From Sandarakinorhabdus sp. AAP62 (GTDB lineage: Bacteria; Pseudomonadota; Alphaproteobacteria; Sphingomonadales; Sphingomonadaceae), in assembly GCF_000331225.1 (NCBI RefSeq), contig NZ_ANFY01000003.1:62001-126000 (forward strand): a stretch of DNA of 64,000 nucleotides, read 5' to 3'. The position numbers and the translations under genes are program-made. Positions 43,037 to 51,250 of this stretch are shown one piece after another. The notes under the pieces were generated by a model. The model saw nothing but the letters and a program-made list of their open reading frames with translations. It did not search any database and was not told the DNA's origin. The stretch's first letter is position 1. The number at the start of each line of letters is the position of its first letter.

Positions 43037-43611
43037 GCCTCGCTCCCTTCCAGGGCGCCGCGCATGCGGATCAGGCCGCGCCGCACCCAGCTTTTCAGCG
43101 TGCCCACCGGCACCTGTTCGCGTTCCGCAAGCTCATCATAGGTAACGCCGTCGAAATAGCAGGCGCGGATGGCGGCGGCGTGACGCGGCTCCAGGCTGGC
43201 CAGCGCCGCTGTCAGCCGGCGCACATCATCGCCATGGATCAGGCCGGCATCCTGCGCCGGGCCATCGTCAGCCAGTTCGAACGCGGCTTCCACCGGCACC
43301 TGCGCGCGTGGCGGCCGGGCGCGCAGCCGGTCGATCGCGCGGTTGCGCGCGATGGTGGCAGCCCAGGTGATCGGGCTGGCCTTTGAAGGATCAAAGGTCG
43401 CCGCCTTGCGCCAGATACTGAGGTACACATCCTGCAACACGTCTTCGGATTCCTGCCGTTCCACCAATATACGCAGGATCACGCCAAAAAGTTTTGCACT
43501 GGTGCGATCATAGAAGGCGTGGAAGGCGGCGGTATCGCCATCGGCCGCCTTCAGCAGCAACGACGACAGTTCGGCCGCGCCAGGGGTAACTGGTTGAACA
43601 GGCCGGTTCAT
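43033..43611 (-). CDS. ECF sigma factor, SigK-like
   Basis: 192 residues with sigma-70 region 2 (AFHAFYDRTSAKLFGVILRILVERQESEDVLQDVYLSIWRKAATFDPSKASPITWAATIARNRAIDRLR) and region 4 (SLEPRHAAAIRACYFDGVTYDELAEREQVPVGTLKSWVRRGLIRMRGAL). It lacks region 3, as expected for the ECF class, and its gene order with an RskA-type anti-sigma and a fasciclin gene points to the SigK group. It overlaps mlaF upstream and the anti-sigma gene downstream by 4 bp each, so it can also be expressed by read-through from alr-mlaEF. Confidence 0.93.
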   Translation of the reverse strand: MNRPVQPVTPGAAELSSLLLKAADGDTAAFHAFYDRTSAKLFGVILRILVERQESEDVLQDVYLSIWRKAATFDPSKASPITWAATIARNRAIDRLRARPPRAQVPVEAAFELADDGPAQDAGLIHGDDVRRLTAALASLEPRHAAAIRACYFDGVTYDELAEREQVPVGTLKSWVRRGLIRMRGALEGSEA

Positions 43612-44366
43612 TGCCGCACGCCCGGCATCTGGATCGGGCCTTCGGTGCTGCCGTGAATGAACTGGCGCACATAGGGATTTTCGCAGCCGTCAAGGCTGGC
43701 GAGCGGCCCGTGCCAGATGATTTTTCCTGCGTGCAGCATGGCAACCCTGTCGGCGATCAAACGCACACTCGCCATGTCGTGCGTAATTGCAAGTGCCGTG
43801 ATCTTCAAATCCGTGACCAGCGTGCGGATGAGCTTGTTGATCACCGCCGCCGTGATCGGATCGAGGCCGGTCGTCGGCTCATCGAAAAAGATGATCGGTG
43901 GCCGCACCGCGATGGCACGGGCCAGCGCCACGCGTTTCTGCATGCCGCCCGACAGTTCGGCAGGGCGCAGATCCGCCACCTCCGCGCCCAGACCCACCCG
44001 CGCCAGATTGTCGATGGCCGCGGCCCTGCGATCCGCCGCGCGGCCGGGCAGGGCAAAGCTGATGTTGCGCCATACCGGCAGCGAATCGAACAAGGCGCCG
44101 CCCTGGAACAACATGCCAAAGCGGGTGCGATGGGCGTCGAGCGCAGCGCCTTTCAGTCCGGCGACTTCCTGGCCGTCCACCTTGATCGATCCGGCATCGA
44201 TGGGGATCAGGCCCAGGATGCATTTCAGCGAAACGGATTTGCCGGTGCCTGAACCGCCGATGATCACCAGGCTTTCGCCGGGCATGACGCTGACCGACAG
44301 GCCATCGAGCACCTGCCGGCTGCCAAAGCGTTTCGATACACCGGAAAGTTCGATCCGCGGCGTCAT
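43608..44366 (-). CDS. mlaF: ABC transporter ATP-binding protein, MlaF type
   Basis: 252 residues: Walker A GGSGTGKS (about residues 36-43), the signature ELSGGMQKRVALARAIA, Walker B IIFFDEPTTGLDP and the H-loop ITHDMASV. The FGMLFQGGALFDSLPVWRNI segment and the LSGGMQKR signature are typical of MlaF, which powers phospholipid trafficking between inner and outer membranes. It follows mlaE with a 4-bp overlap; no mlaD or mlaC homologue is adjacent, so those must be encoded elsewhere. Confidence 0.92.
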   Translation of the reverse strand: MTPRIELSGVSKRFGSRQVLDGLSVSVMPGESLVIIGGSGTGKSVSLKCILGLIPIDAGSIKVDGQEVAGLKGAALDAHRTRFGMLFQGGALFDSLPVWRNISFALPGRAADRRAAAIDNLARVGLGAEVADLRPAELSGGMQKRVALARAIAVRPPIIFFDEPTTGLDPITAAVINKLIRTLVTDLKITALAITHDMASVRLIADRVAMLHAGKIIWHGPLASLDGCENPYVRQFIHGSTEGPIQMPGVRQ

Positions 44367-45145
44367 GAACCGAACACGATCACGGTGATGATCAGGTTGG
44401 ACAGCAGGATCAGGATGAAGCTGGAAACCACGGCATTGGTGGTCGCCCGGCCAACGCCCGCCGCGCCGCCGCCGCTGTGATAGCCGTGATAACAGCCCAT
44501 CAAGGCGATGAAAAAGCCGAACACGCCGGCCTTCACCAAGGACGACATCACGTCATCCACCTCGAGATAGCGCTGCGTCGTCGCCAGATATTGCGCGCTG
44601 TTGAAGCCCAGCCGCTGCGTCGCCAGCAGCCAGCCGCCCATCACGCCCAGCGCATTCGACACCAGCACCAGGAACGGCATCACCAGCACGGCCGCCAATA
44701 TGCGCGGGCCCACCAGCCAGCGGAAGGGATCGGTGCGCAGCGTCACCAGCGCGTCTATCTGTTCCGTCACCCGCATCGTGCCCAGTTCCGCTGCCATGGC
44801 GCTGGCGACACGGCCGGCCACCATCAGCCCGCCCAGCACCGGGCCCAGTTCGCGCACCACGCCGATCACGGTGACGGCCGGCACGGTCGACGCCGCATTG
44901 AAGCGGCTGCCCCCGATGAAGATCTGCTGCGCCAGCGCGGAGCCAGTGAAGATCGCGGTGAGGCCCACCACCGGCAATGACAGCCAGCCGATCACCAGCA
45001 TCTGCTGCGCCAGTTGCGCCGGATACCAGGGCGGCTGCAGCATCCGGGTGAGCGCGGTGATGGCAAAGCGCGTCAGCCGGCCAATGGCGGTGAATGCCGC
45101 CAGCACCGGCGCGCCGATTGCCACCAGCGCGGCGATCATGCCCAC
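44363..45145 (-). CDS. mlaE: MlaE-type lipid-transport permease
   Basis: A 260-residue inner-membrane permease with about five or six helices. It shows the MlaE signature: GLTAIFTGSALAQQIF, FNAASTVPAVTVIGVVRELGPVLGGLMVAGRVASAMAAELGTMRVTEQIDAL and the C-terminal GVGRATTNAVVSSFILILLSNLIITVI. It works with MlaF to maintain outer-membrane lipid asymmetry. It begins inside the last codons of alr (10-bp overlap). Confidence 0.92.
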   Translation of the reverse strand: MGMIAALVAIGAPVLAAFTAIGRLTRFAITALTRMLQPPWYPAQLAQQMLVIGWLSLPVVGLTAIFTGSALAQQIFIGGSRFNAASTVPAVTVIGVVRELGPVLGGLMVAGRVASAMAAELGTMRVTEQIDALVTLRTDPFRWLVGPRILAAVLVMPFLVLVSNALGVMGGWLLATQRLGFNSAQYLATTQRYLEVDDVMSSLVKAGVFGFFIALMGCYHGYHSGGGAAGVGRATTNAVVSSFILILLSNLIITVIVFGS

Positions 45146-46182
45146 ACCCGTTCGAAACGCTGCCCCAGCGCCACCAGCAATTCATAGCTGGTGCGGCCCG
45201 ACAGGCTGGCCATGGTTTCGGGCGGGAAGGGAATGTCGATCCAGTCGCCTTCCGCCAGCGCCGGCGCATCGGTGACATCAAAGGCCGAAAGATCCATCGA
45301 GATGCGGCCCGCCGCCGGGCAGCGCACGCCGGCCACGTCGGCATAACCCACCCCGGAAAGCCCACGCGCATAGCCATCGGCATAGCCCAAGGCCACGGTG
45401 GCGATGCGGCTTGGCCTTGTGGCCACGAACGCCGCGGCATAGCCCACCGTGTCGCCGGCCGGCACATCGCGCAGCTGGATGATGCGCGCCTGCATGCGCG
45501 CCACCGTGCGTGACACGCGGCCATCCGGCATCAGGCCGCCGCCGAACAGGCCGATGCCCGGGCGCACCAGATCAAGGTGGAACGCCGCGCCCAGCGCGAT
45601 GCCGGCACTGTTGGCCAGGGCATAGGCGCCCGCCGGCACCCGCGCGGTCACTTCGGCAAAGCAGGCACGCTGGCGTTCGTTGAGCGGGTGCGCCGGATTG
45701 TCGGCACAGGCAAGATGGCTGTGCAGCACCGCCACCTCCATCCCGGCCAGCACTTCGGCCGTTTCGGCCGGCGCGAGGCCGAGCCGGTTCATGCCGCTGT
45801 CCACCATCGCTTCGCACGGCCGCCCGGTCTGTCGCCACAGTGCAACCTGGTTCGGCGTCACCAGCACGGGCCGGGCCGGCAGGGTGAGCGCGGCTGGCAG
45901 TTCCCCGGCGGTCACGCCGTGGAGGACGGACAGGGTCACGCCGTCGGGCAGCGGCAGCAGCGCCGGTACTTCCTGCCAGTGCGCCACATAGAAGGTTCGG
46001 CACCCCGCCGCCGCCAGCCGCAGCAAGGCTTCGCGCGCGCCCAGGCCATAGCCATCGGCCTTGATCGCCGCCCCGCATGTCGCCGCCCCCACGGCACGGG
46101 CGAAATCCTGCCAGTTGGCGATCAGCGCCGCACTGTCGAGCAGCAGCCGCGCTTGCGGCGGAGGGAGGGCAGTGGCGGGCAC
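45136..46182 (-). CDS. alr: Alanine racemase
   Basis: A 348-residue PLP enzyme making D-Ala for peptidoglycan. The PLP lysine is in AAIKADGYGLG (about residue 40); the catalytic Tyr lies in the later segment AAGDTVGYAAAF...VALGYADGYARGLSG. Other landmarks are SHLACADNPAH, VRPGIGLFGGGL and ISMDLSAFDVTD. The start is a GTG at 46182 preceded by a purine-poor leader, so the ribosome site is weak. It heads the overlapped run alr-mlaE-mlaF-sigma-anti-sigma. Confidence 0.93.
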   Translation of the reverse strand: MPATALPPPQARLLLDSAALIANWQDFARAVGAATCGAAIKADGYGLGAREALLRLAAAGCRTFYVAHWQEVPALLPLPDGVTLSVLHGVTAGELPAALTLPARPVLVTPNQVALWRQTGRPCEAMVDSGMNRLGLAPAETAEVLAGMEVAVLHSHLACADNPAHPLNERQRACFAEVTARVPAGAYALANSAGIALGAAFHLDLVRPGIGLFGGGLMPDGRVSRTVARMQARIIQLRDVPAGDTVGYAAAFVATRPSRIATVALGYADGYARGLSGVGYADVAGVRCPAAGRISMDLSAFDVTDAPALAEGDWIDIPFPPETMASLSGRTSYELLVALGQRFERVWA

Positions 46183-46224
46183 GGCACTGGATTAGCGATG
46201 TTGTTCATGGCGGCGCAAGCCATT

Positions 46225-46242
46225 CCCCTGTATCAGGGGGTC
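46225..46242 (+). promoter_or_regulatory. Ribosome-site hairpin of the small secreted protein
   Basis: The sequence CCCCTGTATCAGGGGG folds into CCCCTG/CAGGGG with a 3-nt loop. The 3' arm is the only ribosome-site candidate and lies two bases before the ATG at 46243, so the hairpin should hide it. The very short spacing makes the start itself slightly uncertain. Confidence 0.45.
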
Positions 46243-46470
46243 ATGAACCGCATCTTCTTCTCTGCCGCCGCCCTCTCGCTCGTGGTGAGCAGCGCGCTCG
46301 CGCTGGCCCCGGCCAACGCCCAGGCGCAACCCAAGCCCGACACCGAATTCTGTGCCAAGACGCGCGCGAAGGATCCGGGTGGCATTTGCACGGCCAAGGG
46401 CGAATATGTGACGCCGGAGAAAGTCTACAAACCCGATGGCACGGTGATCAATCGTTCGACCGGCGACTGA
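46243..46470 (+). CDS. Small secreted protein of unknown function
   Basis: 75 residues. A signal peptide (MNRIFFSAAALSLVVSSALALAPANAQA) is followed by a 46-residue mature part with two cysteines (EFCAKTRAKDPGGICTAKG) that could form a disulfide, and the end YKPDGTVINRSTGD. I do not recognise a family. It is an isolated plus-strand gene, with alr divergent on one side and prs convergent on the other. Confidence 0.65.
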   Translation: MNRIFFSAAALSLVVSSALALAPANAQAQPKPDTEFCAKTRAKDPGGICTAKGEYVTPEKVYKPDGTVINRSTGD

Positions 46471-46509
46471 GGTGACGAGCTTGCCCTGAACGACAAATCC
46501 GCCCACGGC

Positions 46510-46530
46510 CCCACCCGCATGCGGGGGGGG
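46510..46530. terminator. GC-rich palindrome between the small secreted gene and prs
   Basis: CCCCACCCGCATGCGGGGGG folds around CCCGCATGCGGG in the convergent 74-bp gap. There is no T-tract, so a role as intrinsic terminator for either gene is only a possibility. Confidence 0.35.
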
Positions 46531-46544
46531 AGACGTGTCGTGCC

Positions 46545-47480
46545 CTAATCAAAAAGACTGCTGACCGAGCTTTCTTCGGCGGTGCGACGCATGGCTTCGG
46601 CCAGCAGCGGCGCGATGGTGATGCGTCGCACTTTCCGGGCGGCCTTCACAGCCTCGGTGGCAGCAATCGAATCAGTGACCACCAGTTCCGCCAGCGCCGA
46701 ACCATCGACGCGCGCCACCGCACCGCCTGACAGCACGCCGTGGGACACATAGGCCGTCACGCTCTGCGCGCCGGCTTCGAGCAGGGCGGCCGCAGCATTG
46801 CACAACGTGCCGGCCGAATCGACGATATCATCGACCAGGATGCAGCGACGGCCGCGCACATCGCCGATGATGTTCATCACTTCCGATTCGCCGGGCCGTT
46901 CGCGGCGCTTGTCGACGATGGCCAGCGGCGCGTTGCCCAGCCGCTTGGCCAGCGCGCGGGCGCGCACCACGCCGCCCACGTCGGGCGAAACGACCATCAG
47001 GTCTGCCATGCCCATGCGTGCCGTGATGTCGGCGGCCATCACCGGGGCGGCAAACAGATTGTCGGTGGGGATATCGAAGAAACCCTGGATCTGGCCGGCA
47101 TGCAGATCAAGGCACAGCACGCGATCAGCGCCGGCCATGGTGATGAGATTGGCGACCAGCTTGGCCGAAATCGGCGTGCGCGAGCCTGATTTGCGATCCT
47201 GGCGGGCATAGCCGAAATAGGGCACCACCGCCGTGATCCGCCGCGCCGATGCCCGTCGCAGGGCATCGATGCAGATCAGCAATTCCATCAGATTGTCATT
47301 GGCCGGCGCCGCGGTGGACTGGACCACGAACACATCTTCGCCGCGCACATTCTCATGAATTTCAACGAAGATTTCTTCATCGGCAAAGCGCCGCACCGAT
47401 GCGCTGGTGAGCGGGATTTCCAGATAGGCGGCAATCGCCTGGGCCAGTTCGGGATTGCCGTTGCCGGCCAGAATCTTCAT
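46545..47480 (-). CDS. prs: Ribose-phosphate pyrophosphokinase
   Basis: A 311-residue enzyme that makes PRPP from ribose-5-phosphate and ATP. The start [13 protein letters not shown] at 47480 fits the family N-terminus; the frame to 47531 adds an atypical extension. Motifs: [22 protein letters not shown], the flexible-loop region [25 protein letters not shown], the metal-binding [14 protein letters not shown] and the PRPP loop [14 protein letters not shown]. It supplies purine, pyrimidine, His and Trp synthesis. Confidence 0.95.
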   Translation of the reverse strand: MKILAGNGNPELAQAIAAYLEIPLTSASVRRFADEEIFVEIHENVRGEDVFVVQSTAAPANDNLMELLICIDALRRASARRITAVVPYFGYARQDRKSGSRTPISAKLVANLITMAGADRVLCLDLHAGQIQGFFDIPTDNLFAAPVMAADITARMGMADLMVVSPDVGGVVRARALAKRLGNAPLAIVDKRRERPGESEVMNIIGDVRGRRCILVDDIVDSAGTLCNAAAALLEAGAQSVTAYVSHGVLSGGAVARVDGSALAELVVTDSIAATEAVKAARKVRRITIAPLLAEAMRRTAEESSVSSLFD

Positions 47481-47555
47481 GTCGCGCGCGCCCTCGCTGA
47501 CGGGTTTTGCCGGCCATAGCCGCCCTGTCACACAGGTGCAACCATGGTGGCGGGC

Positions 47556-47954
47556 TCAGGCGCCGATTGCGGCGACCAATGCCTCGACCAGCGGCACATC
47601 AGCGGGTGGCATCGGCAGCGCCGCCATGGCGCCAGGCCGTTCCCAGCGCAGTGCCTGGCCATCGCGGCCATGCGGTTCGCCCGCCCAGTGCCGGCACCAA
47701 TAGAGCAGCATGACGAGGTGGAAATCGGGATAGGCAAAGCTGACGAAGGTGAAGGGCGCCAGGCCTTCGGCCGTGATGCCCAGTTCCTCCTCCAGCTCAC
47801 GCGCCAGCGCCGCTTCGGGTGATTCGCCCGGCTCCAGCTTGCCGCCGGGAAACTCCCACATCCCGGCCAGCGACTTGCCTTCCGGGCGCTGGGCCAGCAG
47901 CACCCGACCGTCGCCGTCCACCAGGGCGGCGGCCACGACATGGATGATCTTCAT
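47556..47954 (-). CDS. mutT: 8-oxo-dGTP diphosphatase (Nudix)
   Basis: A 132-residue nucleotide-pool sanitising enzyme. The Nudix box GGKLEPGESPEAALARELEEELGI (about residues 37-60) is intact, preceded by LLAQRPEGKSLAGMWEFPG, which matches the MutT/(di)nucleoside polyphosphate subgroup. The ATG overlaps the stop of the M48 peptidase gene (TGATG), implying co-translation. Confidence 0.92.
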   Translation of the reverse strand: MKIIHVVAAALVDGDGRVLLAQRPEGKSLAGMWEFPGGKLEPGESPEAALARELEEELGITAEGLAPFTFVSFAYPDFHLVMLLYWCRHWAGEPHGRDGQALRWERPGAMAALPMPPADVPLVEALVAAIGA

Positions 47955-49375
47955 CAGCGCAGCGTGACCAGTTTCACCCGGTCACCGGCCTTCAGCTGGG
48001 CATTGGCGTCCAACTGATTGAGGGTGAGGAAACGCGCCATCCTGTCGTCGCTATAGGCCATGCGATCGGCCAGGCCTTGCAGCGTGTCCTTCGGGCCAAC
48101 GCGCACCACAGTCACGCGGCGGCTGCGGATGCCGGCGATTTCCTGCGGCGTCATCTTGCGCACGCTGGCGGCCACGGGGGCAACGCTGCCACCCTGGCCC
48201 TGCGGCGCGATGCTCACCAGCGTCAACGCCAGCTGCGGCGACCAGCGATAGACGGTGAGCGTCGCTTCCACCGGCCCGCCTTGCGAGCCGGCGCGGATGC
48301 TGCCTTCCAACGCTTCCACCCCGTTGATGCGGGTGGCGCGCATCGGTTGGGCCGAAACGCCCAGTTGCTGCCAGCGCGCGCTCGCAATGGCATTGAGGTC
48401 GGACGTGCGCGCATCGGCAGCGCGCAGGTCGAACTTCAGATTGCCCGGCCCGGTGCCGGTGACGGCCTGCGGGCTGTTGGTGATGGCAAAGCCCTGCGGC
48501 GCATCCAGCGCCAGCGCCAGCCCGCCGTGACGGAAGCCATTGCCCACCACCACGCCTTCGGCCGGATCATCATCATAGATCATGCCGTCGATGGCATTCA
48601 GGAAGGCATCGCGGTTCAGCGTCTTGCCCGCGCGCGGGGCCAACGCCTGCGCTTCGGTCCGCATCCGCGCCACGCGCTCGCCGCTGGGCGGGTGGGTGGA
48701 AAGCCATTTCGACGGTTCGGCGCCGCCCTGACCCTTCAACCGCGCCTCCAGCGCCGTCTGTGCGCCCAGCGCCGCCAGGCTGTCGGTGCCGGCATTGGGA
48801 TCATAACCGGCACTGACCAGATAACGCACCCCCAGGCTGTCGGCCTGGCGTTCCTGCTCGCGGCTATACCCCAGCGTGGTGAGCCCGGCGACAAGGCCGG
48901 CCCCGCGCCCGATCAGATCGGAACCGGTGAGCACCCCGGCCACACCGGCCAGCACGTTCGAAAGGGCGGCGCGGTTCTGCCGCTTCTGGCCATGACGGGC
49001 CGCGACGTGCGCCACTTCATGGCCCATCACGAAGGCGAGTTCGGCTTCGTCGTTCATCAGCGCCAGCAATTGCCGGGTTATGTAGACATAGCCGCCAGGG
49101 ATGGCGAAGGCGTTGTTTACATTGGAGTTGAGCAGGGTGACATTGTAATCCGTCGCCCGCGCGCCGCCGCCCGATTGCACGGCGATCTTCTGGCCGACAC
49201 TGCGCACATAATCGGCCACCGGCCCGCTCATGGCGCCGCCGAATTGCTGCAGGATTTGCGGATGTGCTTCGGCGCCAGCCTTGCGCTCGCTCTCCGTCAG
49301 GCCGGGCGGGGCCTGTGCCAGGGCCGGACCAGCCAGGAGAACGGACAAGGCAAGGGTGCGCAGCATGTTCTTCAT
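47954..49375 (-). CDS. M48 family zinc metalloprotease with C-terminal LysM-like domain
   Basis: 473 residues. A signal peptide (LRTLALSVLLAGPALAQ) precedes the peptidase domain with the zinc motif HEVAH (in FVMGHEVAHVAARHG, about residues 118-132), the YVYITRQLLALMNDEAELA helix and a third Glu ligand in RQADSLGVRYL. The end (LQGLADRMAYSDDRMARFLTLNQLDANAQLKAGDRVKLVTL) resembles a LysM peptidoglycan-binding domain. The layout is that of BepA/YfgC-like periplasmic proteases that act on misassembled outer-membrane proteins. Confidence 0.9.
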   Translation of the reverse strand: MKNMLRTLALSVLLAGPALAQAPPGLTESERKAGAEAHPQILQQFGGAMSGPVADYVRSVGQKIAVQSGGGARATDYNVTLLNSNVNNAFAIPGGYVYITRQLLALMNDEAELAFVMGHEVAHVAARHGQKRQNRAALSNVLAGVAGVLTGSDLIGRGAGLVAGLTTLGYSREQERQADSLGVRYLVSAGYDPNAGTDSLAALGAQTALEARLKGQGGAEPSKWLSTHPPSGERVARMRTEAQALAPRAGKTLNRDAFLNAIDGMIYDDDPAEGVVVGNGFRHGGLALALDAPQGFAITNSPQAVTGTGPGNLKFDLRAADARTSDLNAIASARWQQLGVSAQPMRATRINGVEALEGSIRAGSQGGPVEATLTVYRWSPQLALTLVSIAPQGQGGSVAPVAASVRKMTPQEIAGIRSRRVTVVRVGPKDTLQGLADRMAYSDDRMARFLTLNQLDANAQLKAGDRVKLVTLR

Positions 49376-49425
49376 GGCTGCAACATAGCCCGAACTGCCG
49401 ACCCGAGGCCAGCGGTCACATCAGG

Positions 49426-50376
49426 TCAGAGCGTCCGGCCCATCGCCAGATATTTGGCGCGCCGCGCCTTCACCAGCGCTGCCGGTGACAGCGCCAGCAG
49501 CGGCTGCAATTCGCTGGCAATCGCCATCGACAGCGAGGCAATCGCGGCGGCCGGATCACGATGCGCGCCACCCAGCGGTTCGGACACGATGGTATCGATC
49601 ACACCCAGCGCCTTGCAGTCAGCCGCCGTCACCTTCATCGCCTCGGCCGCGTCTGCCGCGCGATTGGCCTGCTTGTCGGCATTGCGCCACAGGATGGAGG
49701 CGCAGCCTTCCGGCGAAATCACCGCATAGACCGCATGCTCCAGCATGATCACCCGGTCGGCCGCCGCGATGCCGATGGCACCGCCCGACATGCCTTCGCC
49801 GGTGATGGCAGCGATGATCGGCACGGGTGCGCCAAGGAAGGCGGCCGTGGCGCGCGCAATGGCTTCGGCCTGGCCACGGGCTTCACCATCAACGCCCGGA
49901 TAAGCGCCAGCGCTATCGACCAGCGTGATCACCGGCACGTTGAAACGGGCAGCGAGTTCCACCAGTCGCGCGGCCTTGCGATAGCCTTCCGGCCGGCCCA
50001 TGCCGAAGTTGTGGCGGACGCGCGATGCGGTGTCGTTGCCCTTTTCATGGCCGATCAGCATCACCGGCACGTTCAGCCCGCGCAGCTTGCCCAGCCCGCC
50101 CAGGATGGCCAGATCCTCGCCATAGGCGCGGTCGCCGGCCAAGGGGGTGAAATCCTCTACCAGCGCCTTGGCGATATCGGAAAAATGCGGCCGCGCCGGG
50201 TGGCGGGCGACCAGCGTCTTCTGCCACGGCGTCAGCTTGGCATAGGTTTCGGCCAGCAAGCGGCGGGCAGCGCCTTCGGCATGGCGGGCGCCGGCATCAT
50301 CACCGGCGGCACGATAGTCCGAAGCGCGGCTCGCGATCTGGGCAATCGGCTTTTCAAAGTCGAGATAGGTGCTCAC
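49426..50376 (-). CDS. accA: Acetyl-CoA carboxylase carboxyltransferase, alpha subunit
   Basis: A 316-residue subunit that with AccD transfers the carboxyl group from biotin to acetyl-CoA, the first step of fatty-acid synthesis. Starting YLDFEKPIAQIASRA, it carries PQ-like RPHFSDIAKALVEDFTPLAGDRAYGEDLAI, IGHEKGNDTASRVRHNFGMGRPEGYRKAARL, TLVDSAGAYPGVDGEARGQAEAIA, EGMSGGAIGIAAADRVIMLEHAVYAVISPEGCASILWR and DIT-like VTAADCKALGVIDTIVSEPLGGAHRDP. Complete and typical. Confidence 0.96.
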   Translation of the reverse strand: MSTYLDFEKPIAQIASRASDYRAAGDDAGARHAEGAARRLLAETYAKLTPWQKTLVARHPARPHFSDIAKALVEDFTPLAGDRAYGEDLAILGGLGKLRGLNVPVMLIGHEKGNDTASRVRHNFGMGRPEGYRKAARLVELAARFNVPVITLVDSAGAYPGVDGEARGQAEAIARATAAFLGAPVPIIAAITGEGMSGGAIGIAAADRVIMLEHAVYAVISPEGCASILWRNADKQANRAADAAEAMKVTAADCKALGVIDTIVSEPLGGAHRDPAAAIASLSMAIASELQPLLALSPAALVKARRAKYLAMGRTL

Positions 50377-50435
50377 GCGGCTTGGCCTAGGCGATATGAC
50401 GCGGCGCGGTCAATGGCCGCAACGTCACATGCAGG

Positions 50436-51131
50436 CTATTGGCGCTGCCAGCGGAAATACCACACCTCGTGGCCCAGCCGGCGTGCCTTGGCCTCATAAC
50501 GCGTCTGCGGCCAATCGGCGGGGCGGGTGCGGAAATCGGCCGCCGTATCACCCAGCCAGCGGAAATCGGCGCGCTTGCCCATCTGCATCAGCGCCCAGCG
50601 GCAATAGATCGGGTGATCGGTGCCAAAGCGGAATTCACCGCCGGGCTTGAGCACGCGGGCGATGAGATGGATCGGGCCGGGGTTCATGAAGCGGCGTTTG
50701 GCGTGGCGGGCCTTGGGCCAGGGATCAGGGTGGAGCAGGAACACGCGCTCCACACTGGCTTCGGGCAGCCGTTCCAGCACGTCGAGCGCATCGCCGTGGT
50801 GGATTCGCACATTGGTAAGGCCGCCGTCGCGCACCGCCATCAGCGCACCGACCACGCCATCCACGAACGGCTCGGCGCCGATGATGCCCACATCGGGGTT
50901 CATCACGGCTTGGCCGGCCATATGTTCACCGCGGCCAAAGCCGATTTCCAGCCACAGCGGGCGATCATCGCCAAACAGGGCGGGAGCCGTGATCGGGCCC
51001 CCGGCGGGCACCGCGATGCGCGGCAGCAGATCCGCAAGCAGGGCCGCCTGGCCCTGGCGCAAGGCGTGGCCCTGCCGGCGGCCATAAAGCCGGCGGATGG
51101 TGGTGGGATCGGAAACAACAGATTCGCTCAT
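50436..51131 (-). CDS. trmB: tRNA (guanosine(46)-N7)-methyltransferase
   Basis: 231 residues. The ATG at 51131 (MSESVVSDPTTIRRLYGRRQG) matches the family N-terminus; the frame to 51212 is an artefact. SAM motif LWLEIGFGRGEHMAGQA (about residues 63-79), the family signature FLLHPDPWPKARHAKRRFM, the PGGEFRFGTDHPIY segment and the C-terminal TRYEAKARRLGHEVWYF are present. It methylates the variable-loop guanosine of tRNA. Confidence 0.95.
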   Translation of the reverse strand: MSESVVSDPTTIRRLYGRRQGHALRQGQAALLADLLPRIAVPAGGPITAPALFGDDRPLWLEIGFGRGEHMAGQAVMNPDVGIIGAEPFVDGVVGALMAVRDGGLTNVRIHHGDALDVLERLPEASVERVFLLHPDPWPKARHAKRRFMNPGPIHLIARVLKPGGEFRFGTDHPIYCRWALMQMGKRADFRWLGDTAADFRTRPADWPQTRYEAKARRLGHEVWYFRWQRQ

Positions 51132-51250
51132 CGCGGCGGCCATGCCCGATTGCGCGCCTGTGGAAAAGGGCAGGCGTGGGCTTTGATCCAGATCAAGGCA
51201 CCCCGATGCCACCGGCTCGAAACTGGTGCCCGGATTTGGAAGGATCAGCG

